NCBI GenBank assembly: GCA_046262495.1
Contig: JBHEMR010000140.1
Location: 1 to 12,560, forward strand
DNA: 12,560 nucleotides
Reading direction: 5' to 3'
Source of the DNA: GCA-003244245 sp046262495
Lineage (GTDB): Bacteria; Actinomycetota; Actinomycetes; Mycobacteriales; Pseudonocardiaceae
Below, piece after piece: positions 6,898 through 12,560 of this stretch (within the stretch, counting starts at the first letter, position 1; every line of letters starts with the position of its first letter). A program made the position numbers and the translations under genes. Below the pieces are notes generated by a model. That model had not been told where the DNA came from. It saw nothing but the letters and a program-made list of their open reading frames with translations, and searched no databases.

Positions 6898-7862
6898 GTA
6901 CGGGCGGTGGCACGTAACGGCGCGACGAAGCCACCAATCTCGTCCTCGTCGGATACGACCTGCATGCTCACCGGATCCCACACGCCGTAACGGGGATTGA
7001 GCCGCACTCCCACGTCCTCGCCCACCAGGGCCAGCTGACGTAGACCGATTGCTTCCAGCACGGCAGGGTCGATTTGGTCGATTTGCGGCGCATGATCAGA
7101 TGGCTGGGCCCCTCGATTGGTGCGGTTCTTGACCACCATGATCACCCACGGTTTGGTGTCCTCGAGTTGGAAGGCCACCACCGTGCCCTCGGCGACGCCG
7201 AACGCCGGGGTGGTGGCGAAGATCGGGTCGTCAGCGGCGACGATGCGCTTGCCTAGCTCGGCGTCCTTGCCAGCACGCACGTCAGCGTCGATCGACTGCC
7301 GGGCTGCCTTGGATCCAGCCTGAGAAAGCTGCTCCACCCGCTGCTTGGCTGCGGTGCGGGTGTCGGCGGTGGTGTAGTCGACGGTGACCGCGGTGCCGCG
7401 CAGCGCGGCACGGCCCAGCGCGGCCATCAGCAGCTGGTCCTTGGCCCGCTGCCGGTAACCGTTGGCGTCGTAGATCGTCCCCTTGGAAGCGGCCTCAGCA
7501 CCGCCGACCTCAGTGACCAGCCGGTTCACCCGGGCCTGGTCGACGGTGACGCCCGCCCGCCGGGTGGCGATGTCGAGCAGCTGGTGCCGAATCCGGACGG
7601 TGAGGATCTTGCGCGAGATGTCGTCGAGTTGATGGGCGGCCTCGAGCTGGGCGCGAGCTTGTGGACCCTCCTTGGCCAGCACTGTCAGCAGCTGGCCGTG
7701 CACCTGCTCCAGCGGGATTTCGATACCGTTGACGAATGCCGCGGCGCTGAGCTGGCTAGGGCCAAAGCCGCAACCGCCGATCAGCACTCCCACGGCAGCC
7801 GCCCCGACGACCCCGAGGGCGACACGACGGGTTGCGCCGACGGCTCGCAGGGCGCTTCGCAC
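6894..7862 (-). CDS. SurA_N-like foldase lipoprotein
   Basis: This 322-aa secreted lipoprotein resembles actinobacterial proteins annotated as SurA N-terminal-domain proteins. A basic N-terminus and hydrophobic core (14-30) end in the lipobox LIGGC with Cys31 as the lipidation site. The segment FVNGIEIPLEQVHGQLL (43-59), followed by long helices, matches the start of SurA/PrsA-type chaperones (a short V-N-G strand and then the first helix). I see no clear parvulin PPIase domain, so it may be a chaperone only. The start is a GTG with GAGAAG nine bases before it. The stop overlaps the mazG start. One TTA codon lies near the end (6917-6915). The family assignment is moderate; the lipoprotein call is strong. 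Confidence 0.8.
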   Translation of the reverse strand: MRSALRAVGATRRVALGVVGAAAVGVLIGGCGFGPSQLSAAAFVNGIEIPLEQVHGQLLTVLAKEGPQARAQLEAAHQLDDISRKILTVRIRHQLLDIATRRAGVTVDQARVNRLVTEVGGAEAASKGTIYDANGYRQRAKDQLLMAALGRAALRGTAVTVDYTTADTRTAAKQRVEQLSQAGSKAARQSIDADVRAGKDAELGKRIVAADDPIFATTPAFGVAEGTVVAFQLEDTKPWVIMVVKNRTNRGAQPSDHAPQIDQIDPAVLEAIGLRQLALVGEDVGVRLNPRYGVWDPVSMQVVSDEDEIGGFVAPLRATART

Positions 7863-7986
7863 AGGCGCTAGCTTCTCACGCAGTGTTCAGGCGCCGGTCA
7901 GCTGGGTTGCAGCGCGTTGAGCAGCCGCTGCATCGTGTCGCCGAGTCGCTGTGCGTCGCCGGGGCTGACGGTCAGCGACATCGACG

Positions 7987-8006
7987 CGCATGCTCAACGC
8001 TGTGCG
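7987..8006 (+). repeat. Copy 2 of an imperfect 20-bp repeat
   Basis: CGCATGCTCAACGCTGTGCG matches copy 1 at 18 of 20 positions and lies just upstream of a possible -10 box (8015-8020) of the T7SS cassette. It might be an operator, a small dispersed repeat or coincidence. Confidence 0.4.
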
Positions 8007-8041
8007 CCATTGCGTAGTCTCCTCGTCCGACCCGGGGCAGC

Positions 8042-8059
8042 GCACCCGTCACCGGGTGC
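8042..8059 (+). other. Perfect hairpin in the 5' leader of the T7SS cassette
   Basis: GCACCCG (8042-8048), loop TCAC, CGGGTGC (8053-8059) form seven uninterrupted GC-rich pairs. The stem ends six bases before the GAGGAG ribosome site (8065-8070) of the first cassette gene. An outer GGGC/GCCC pairing could lengthen it. There is no T tract, so it is not a standard intrinsic terminator. A role in translation control or as a repressor operator is inference. Confidence 0.45.
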
Positions 8060-8075
8060 AGCCCGAGGAGGACCC

Positions 8076-8594
8076 ATGTTCGACACCGATCCCGACGAGA
8101 TGCAGCGCCGGCTGTCGCAGTGGGCGCAGGGGTTCGCCGATAAGGCCGAGCAGTTCCACAACATGCGTTCGCAGGTCGAGCAGGTTCAGGTGTCCGAATC
8201 GTCCAGGGACGGCGCAGTCCGGGTCACGGTCGACTCGCGCGGGGGGCTCACCGACCTGACCTTCACCGACAGGATCCGCGAGATGTCGCCGCCGGAGCTC
8301 GCCGCGCAGGTGATGGCGTGCTTGGGACGCGCCCAGCAACAGTTGGCCCCGTTGGTCCAGGAAGCCATGCAGGCCACCGTCAGTGGCGAGAACCTCTTCG
8401 TCGACAACGTGGTATCGGGTTACCGGCAGCGCTTTGGCGAAAACCCGAGCCGGCACAGCTCGGGACGCGACCCTATGGTGCTCGGGCTCGGTGTGATCGA
8501 GGACGACAATCCACCGCCACCACCGAGGCGCCAACCCCGCGCGGTGTCGCCTGACGATGAGGTGTACTTCGCCGATCGGGATTACCTGCGCTAA
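8076..8594 (+). CDS. YbaB/EbfC-like protein of a T7SS-associated cassette
   Basis: The 172-aa protein has a YbaB/EbfC-type core (about 10-102). A long first helix (WAQGFADKAEQFHNMRSQVEQ, 16-36) leads into a beta hairpin with the pattern AVRVTVDSRGGLTDLTF (47-63) and a C-terminal helix (74-100). YbaB family proteins are dimeric, nucleoid-associated DNA binders. Divergent actinobacterial members (for example the EspL type) sit in ESX loci and next to EspC/WXG genes, as here. The tail from about 128 is less ordered, with a run of five prolines and an acidic end. ATG 8076 follows GAGGAG; the longer upstream frame crosses the intergenic region and is rejected. Next gene starts 10 bases downstream. 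Whether this copy binds DNA or acts as a chaperone for the secreted partners cannot be told from the sequence. Confidence 0.8.
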   Translation: MFDTDPDEMQRRLSQWAQGFADKAEQFHNMRSQVEQVQVSESSRDGAVRVTVDSRGGLTDLTFTDRIREMSPPELAAQVMACLGRAQQQLAPLVQEAMQATVSGENLFVDNVVSGYRQRFGENPSRHSSGRDPMVLGLGVIEDDNPPPPPRRQPRAVSPDDEVYFADRDYLR

Positions 8595-8604
8595 GGAGCA
8601 TGAG

Positions 8605-8919
8605 ATGGGCGACCAGTACGAGGTGCTTACTGAGGCACTACGGGAACACGCCAAGAAAGTCGACCGTATCAGCGACAAGTTGGCCGAGGCAGTGGATGCG
8701 GCGCGGGAGATGAGCCTGCCCACGGATGCCTACGGCTCCTATTGCCAGACCCTGCCGATGATGCTCAATCCGCTGCAGAGTCTGGGAGCGACCACGCTAG
8801 ACGGCAGCGCCGAACGCCTGCGCAGCACCGCGACTGACATCAGGGCAACCGCCGTGGACTATGCGGACATCGACGACGCCAACGCGATGGCCTTGTACCG
8901 GACGAGGGGATCTGAATAG
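8605..8919 (+). CDS. EspC-like type VII secretion target
   Basis: The 104-aa helical-hairpin protein matches the EspC-type family of ESX-secreted proteins in size and pattern. An N-terminal helix (3-36) is followed by a turn containing YGSYCQTL (43-50), where mycobacterial EspC also has an aromatic-Cys segment, then a second helix (about 60-88). The C-terminal secretion motif YxxxD is Y86-A-D-I-D90. There is no Sec signal, which fits type VII export. ATG 8605 has a strong AAGGAG six bases upstream. The stop TAG directly abuts the ATG of the next gene, so the two are tightly co-translated. This suggests the proteins form a secreted pair like EspC/EspA; the pairing is inferred from context. Confidence 0.8.
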   Translation: MGDQYEVLTEALREHAKKVDRISDKLAEAVDAAREMSLPTDAYGSYCQTLPMMLNPLQSLGATTLDGSAERLRSTATDIRATAVDYADIDDANAMALYRTRGSE

Positions 8920-9696
8920 ATGACGGCGAACCCGCTGGTCGCTCACGAGGAGCATCCCACTGCGTATGCCGGAATAGGGATTGTTGATCCAACCCTCCGA
9001 TGCGTCAATGCCATCTCCAGTGGGGATTGGATCGAGGTCGGGATCGACACGGCCTCGGCAAGTCTGGATACGCTCAACTACGTTTCGAATCCGGCCGGCG
9101 CGCTGCTGTCCTGTGGCGTCGGCTGGCTGATGGAGCACGTCGAGATCCTCTCCGAGCCGCTGGACTGGCTGGCCGGCATCCCCGATGCGATCACCGCTCA
9201 CGCCCAGACCTGGGGCAACGTCGCAGATGCGGTATCCGCGGCGCGGCAGGACTACGCGCGCGCCGTCTCCGGCGATCTCACGACATGGCGGGGTGCCGCC
9301 GCCGAGGCCTACCGGACCCACGCCCAGGGCAGCGACCACCTGCTCGAAGCGTTGGCGATCGCAGCCGACGGCATCCGAGTGGCGGTCGCCATGAGCGGGA
9401 TGATCGTCGCTGCGGTCCGCGAGAAAATCCGAAAGATGATCACCGAGCTCGTCGGCTATCTGATCGAGTATGCCGCTGAGCTGCTCGGTAGCGGCGGGCT
9501 CGCGGCTCCCGTGGTGGCCGAGCAGGCCATGACCCTGATCGCCGAGTGGGCCACCGAGATCGCTGAGCTGATCCTCAGACTGCTCCGCACCATCAAAAAC
9601 CTGATGCCGCTGCTGCGCCACCTCGGTGAGGTCTTCAGCGCATTCAAGGCCGCCGTGGACGCTCAGTCCGGGGTCACGGCGCCAGCACGCTGGTGA
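8920..9696 (+). CDS. WXG-containing putative type VII secretion substrate
   Basis: This 258-aa, mostly helical protein has no Sec signal. A central DLTTWRGAAAEAYRTHAQGSD segment (W123-R-G125) resembles the WXG turn between two helices: the first is about 84-118 and the second about 126-166. It continues in a run of amphipathic or hydrophobic helices (155-232). This layout matches the N-terminal transport halves of actinobacterial EspA-like proteins or polymorphic toxins, but no toxin domain follows. It directly abuts the EspC-like gene. The last 23 bases overlap the 3' end of mfd on the other strand, and the final residues (SGVTAPARW) come from that overlap. It may be a complete orphan substrate or the remains of a longer toxin cut at the mfd junction. 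I do not recognise a specific function. Confidence 0.72.
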   Translation: MTANPLVAHEEHPTAYAGIGIVDPTLRCVNAISSGDWIEVGIDTASASLDTLNYVSNPAGALLSCGVGWLMEHVEILSEPLDWLAGIPDAITAHAQTWGNVADAVSAARQDYARAVSGDLTTWRGAAAEAYRTHAQGSDHLLEALAIAADGIRVAVAMSGMIVAAVREKIRKMITELVGYLIEYAAELLGSGGLAAPVVAEQAMTLIAEWATEIAELILRLLRTIKNLMPLLRHLGEVFSAFKAAVDAQSGVTAPARW

Positions 9697-12560
9697 CCAA
9701 CTTGGTGCACCAGTCGAGCAGCTCCCGGTCGCGTAGCGGCGCGGCACCGATACCGCCGGAGCCCTCGCTGGGCCGCGGCACCGTGAGGGTCTGCCCAGCG
9801 GAGCGGTACCCCGCCTCGGGATAAAGCCGGTTGCAGCGCACCACCTGAGAGTCCCGCAGGGTCACCGGAGCGAATCGCAGCTTCGATCCTTGCACGGTCA
9901 CCTCCGCCACCCCGTGCGCCCGGCAAACCTGACGGAAGCGAGCGACGTCCAGCAGGGTCACCACTGGGGGCGGCAGGGCGCCGTAGCGGTCCCGCAACTC
10001 GTCGGTAATGGCGCTCAGCGCCTCGGCGTCCAGCGCCTCGGCGATCTTGCGGTAGGCCTCCAGCCGTAGCCGCTCGCCGGGGATGTAGTCATGCGGCAGG
10101 TGCGCGTCCACCGGCAGCTCCACCCGCACCGGCGCGGGTTCGGGCGCACCATCGGACGTGCCAACGCCGGCCGCGCCACGGAATGCCTCGACGGCCTCGC
10201 CTACCAACCTGATGTACAGGTCAAAACCGACTCCGGCGATGTGGCCGGACTGCTCACCGCCCAGGATGTTGCCCGCGCCGCGGATTTCCAGGTCCTTCAT
10301 CGCGACGGCCATGCCCGCGCCCAACTCGGTGTGCTGGGCAATGGTGGACAGCCGATCGTGCGCCATCTCGCTCAACGGCGTCTCCGGCGGGTAGAGGAAG
10401 TACGCGTAACCACGCTCCCGACCACGCCCGACCCGCCCGCGCAACTGGTGCGCCTGGGCGAGCCCGAGCAGGTCACCACGTTCGACGATCAGCGTATTGG
10501 CGTTGGAGATGTCCAGCCCGTTCTCGACGATCGTGGTGCAGACCAACACGTCGTACTCACGGTCCCAGAATCCGGCGACGGTGCACTCGAGCCGATCTTC
10601 GTTCATCTGCCCGTGCGCCACCGCCACCCGCGCCTCGGGCACCAGCTCGCGGATCCGCCGCGCGGCCTTCTCGATCGAGGACACCCGATTGTGCACGTAG
10701 AAGACCTGCCCGTCGCGCAACAGCTCGCGGCGGATCGCGGCGCCAACCTGCTTGTCGTCGTAGGCACCGACGTAGGTCAGCACCGGGTGGCGGTCCTCCG
10801 GCGGGGTGAGAATGGTCGACATCTCGCGGATACCGGCCAGGCTCATCTCCAGGGTCCGTGGGATCGGGGTGGCCGACATGGTGAGCACGTCGACGGCCGT
10901 GCGCAGCGCCTTGATGTGCTCCTTGTGCTCGACGCCGAAGCGCTGCTCCTCGTCGACCACTACCAGTCCTAGATCCTTCCAGTGCACCCCCGGTTGCAGC
11001 AGCCGGTGAGTGCCGATCACGATGTCCACCGAACCCTCGGCGAGCCCGCGCAGCACCTCCGTCGCATCGCCGGGATGGGTGAACCGCGACAACCCGCGCA
11101 CCGTGACCGGGAACGGGCGCATCCGGTCGGAGAAGGTCTGTAGGTGTTGCTGGGCGAGCAGGGTGGTGGGTACCAGCACGGCCACCTGCTTGCCATCCTG
11201 CACGGCTTTGAAGGCGGCCCGCACGGCGATCTCGGTCTTGCCGTAGCCGACGTCACCGCAGACCACCCGGTCCATCGGGACGCCGCGACGCATGTCCTCT
11301 TTGACCTCGTTGATCGCGGCGAGCTGGTCGGGCGTCTCGGTGTAGGGGAAGGCGTCCTCCAGCTCGGCCTGCCACGGGGTGTCCGGGCCGAACGGGTGCC
11401 CCGGGGACGACTGCCGAGCCGCATACAGCTGCACCAGCTCAGCAGCGATCTCCTTGACCGCCTTGCGAGCGCGGCTCTTGGTCTTGGCCCAGTCCGACCC
11501 GCCCAGCTTGCTCAACGTCGGCAACTCGCCCCCGACGTAGCGGGTGACCTGGTCGAGCTGGTCGGTGGGGACGTACAGCCGGTCCCCTGGCTGACCCCGT
11601 TTGCTCGGCGCGTACTCCACCAGCAGGTACTCCCGGGTCGACTCGGCAGCACCCTTGACGGTGCGCCGCACCATCTCCAGGAACCGCCCGATGCCGTGCT
11701 GCTCGTGCACCACGTAATCGCCGCTGTGCAACGCCAACGGATCCACCGCGTTGCGCCGGCGGACCGGCATCTTCGACATTTCGCGGCTGCCGGTGCCCCC
11801 CCGCGCGCCGGTGATGTCCGCCTCGGTGAGCACCACCAGCCCCAGCGCGGGGACCGCGAAGCCATCCTCCAACGTGCCGCGGACCACTGTGACGGTGGCC
11901 GCTGCGGGTGGCTGGAGCAGTCCATCGGCGGCGTGCACCGCCGGCACTTCGGCGTCGCGCAACTGCTCGCAGGCTCGTTGTGCGGTGCCGGTGCCGGGTA
12001 CCACCAGCACTGCGGCGCCGCCGGTGGCGGTATGCGCTCGCAGGTCAGCGAAGGCGCGTTCGACGTCACCGTGATAGGGCGGCACGGGAACGATTTGCAG
12101 TCGCAGTGAGCCGGGGGAATCAGTGGTCAGCGGGCTCAGCGTCCACCACGCCACCCCGGTGCCGCGGGCGTGCTCGGCGACCTCGCCCAAACCGCGGTAG
12201 GCCGACGCCGACAGATCGAGCGCCGCCACGTCCACCGGAGCGACACCACCCCCCGCAGCGACCATCCAGGACGCCTCCAGGAACTCCTGCCCGGTGCGGA
12301 CCAGGTCGGCGGCCCGGGCCCGGATCCGTTCCGGATCGGCCAGTAGCACGTGGGTGCCCGCCGGCATCACGTCGGTGAGCAGCTGCAGCTGCTCAGCGCC
12401 GGCACCATTGGGTGCGAGCACCGGGATGAGCGATTCCATACCTTCGGCCGGGATCCCAGCGGCGATCTTCTCCAGCAGCTGCGCGACCGGCCCGGCTGGA
12501 GCCTGCGCGATGAGCCGCGCCGCGGCGGCCCGCACCCCTTCGGTGAGCAGCAACTCCCGG
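9674..12560 (-). CDS. mfd: Transcription-repair coupling factor Mfd, 5'-truncated by the window
   Basis: About 960 C-terminal residues are present; the start and roughly 230-250 N-terminal residues lie beyond the window. Mfd displaces stalled RNA polymerase and recruits UvrA for transcription-coupled excision repair. Numbering the visible part from position 12553, the CarD-like RNA polymerase interaction domain begins near GDYVVHEQHGIGRF (278-291). The SF2 translocase has Walker A GDVGYGKTE (433-441), the DEEQ box (534-537), motif III SATPIPRTL (560-568) and motif VI QLRGRVGRG (703-711). The C-terminal regulatory D7 domain follows. Everything is in one frame with no sign of damage. The codon at 12553 is TTG inside the conserved body, not a start. 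The 3' end overlaps the convergent WXG gene by 23 bases. Confidence 0.97.
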   Translation of the reverse strand, partial: RELLLTEGVRAAAARLIAQAPAGPVAQLLEKIAAGIPAEGMESLIPVLAPNGAGAEQLQLLTDVMPAGTHVLLADPERIRARAADLVRTGQEFLEASWMVAAGGGVAPVDVAALDLSASAYRGLGEVAEHARGTGVAWWTLSPLTTDSPGSLRLQIVPVPPYHGDVERAFADLRAHTATGGAAVLVVPGTGTAQRACEQLRDAEVPAVHAADGLLQPPAAATVTVVRGTLEDGFAVPALGLVVLTEADITGARGGTGSREMSKMPVRRRNAVDPLALHSGDYVVHEQHGIGRFLEMVRRTVKGAAESTREYLLVEYAPSKRGQPGDRLYVPTDQLDQVTRYVGGELPTLSKLGGSDWAKTKSRARKAVKEIAAELVQLYAARQSSPGHPFGPDTPWQAELEDAFPYTETPDQLAAINEVKEDMRRGVPMDRVVCGDVGYGKTEIAVRAAFKAVQDGKQVAVLVPTTLLAQQHLQTFSDRMRPFPVTVRGLSRFTHPGDATEVLRGLAEGSVDIVIGTHRLLQPGVHWKDLGLVVVDEEQRFGVEHKEHIKALRTAVDVLTMSATPIPRTLEMSLAGIREMSTILTPPEDRHPVLTYVGAYDDKQVGAAIRRELLRDGQVFYVHNRVSSIEKAARRIRELVPEARVAVAHGQMNEDRLECTVAGFWDREYDVLVCTTIVENGLDISNANTLIVERGDLLGLAQAHQLRGRVGRGRERGYAYFLYPPETPLSEMAHDRLSTIAQHTELGAGMAVAMKDLEIRGAGNILGGEQSGHIAGVGFDLYIRLVGEAVEAFRGAAGVGTSDGAPEPAPVRVELPVDAHLPHDYIPGERLRLEAYRKIAEALDAEALSAITDELRDRYGALPPPVVTLLDVARFRQVCRAHGVAEVTVQGSKLRFAPVTLRDSQVVRCNRLYPEAGYRSAGQTLTVPRPSEGSGGIGAAPLRDRELLDWCTKLVTSVLAP

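Larger units (their letters stand above)
7863..8075. promoter_or_regulatory. Divergent intergenic region between foldase gene and T7SS cassette
   Basis: This space separates the minus-strand lipoprotein/mazG unit from the plus-strand secretion cassette and should hold both promoters. It contains the second copy of a 20-bp motif (7987-8006; first copy 322-341). TAGTCT (8015-8020) is a possible plus-strand -10 box. A hairpin lies at 8042-8059, just upstream of the GAGGAG ribosome site. On the minus strand there is a 27-codon open frame (7898-7981, MSLTVSPGDAQRLGD...), which could be a remnant of a longer gene. Confidence 0.45.

Noticed and set aside
7917..8075. N-terminal extension of the YbaB-like protein
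   Set aside because: ATG 8076 has GAGGAG just before it and fits the family start; the extension crosses the promoter region.
10091..10972. 293-codon plus-strand frame inside mfd
   Set aside because: It lies opposite the helicase core; its composition is that of a reverse-strand shadow.
11144..12109. 321-codon plus-strand frame inside mfd
   Set aside because: It is antisense to conserved Mfd helicase and RNA polymerase interaction domains, with no recognisable domain.
1..12560. CRISPR array, insertion sequence or transposase
   Set aside because: No spaced direct repeats, terminal inverted repeats or transposase motifs were seen.

Overview
This is a high-GC actinobacterial chromosome segment. 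The gene content (eno, ftsB-like, DUF501, ppx; mazG and an LpqU-type transglycosylase; a foldase-like lipoprotein; mfd; a type VII secretion cassette) points to the Mycobacteriales/Pseudonocardiales lineage. MazG, at 325 aa, has the long actinobacterial form. The genus cannot be fixed from this window.

Layout. Nearly everything lies on the minus strand, so the biological order runs from right to left. A 5'-truncated mfd (9674-12560) comes first. Next is a foldase-like lipoprotein gene (6894-7862) joined to mazG by a GTGA overlap, then a secreted lytic transglycosylase (4912-5856). A short TPR gene (4525-4908, plus strand) sits tail to tail with the transglycosylase and head to head with eno. 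The last block is the tight operon eno > ftsB-like > DUF501 > ppx > family-5 uracil-DNA glycosylase (4361 down to 466), with junctions of -8 to +6 bases. A roughly 390-base gene-poor stretch and a tRNA with a UAA anticodon (2-75) end the window.

The accessory part is a three-gene plus-strand operon (8076-9696) between mfd and the lipoprotein gene. It encodes a YbaB/EbfC-like protein, an EspC-like type VII secretion target with a C-terminal YxxxD motif, and a 258-aa helical protein with a central W-x-G. The operon runs against the surrounding genes and its last 23 bases overlap the 3' end of mfd. No toxin, immunity or ESX machinery gene is seen nearby, so any secretion would need an ESX system encoded elsewhere.

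Functional themes are transcription-coupled repair (mfd) and base excision repair (UDG); nucleotide and polyphosphate/(p)ppGpp housekeeping (mazG, ppx); glycolysis (eno); and cell envelope and division (ftsB-like, transglycosylase, foldase lipoprotein). The two points most worth pursuing are the tRNA, which has a leucine UAA anticodon on a short-variable-loop body, and the inserted type VII secretion cassette.
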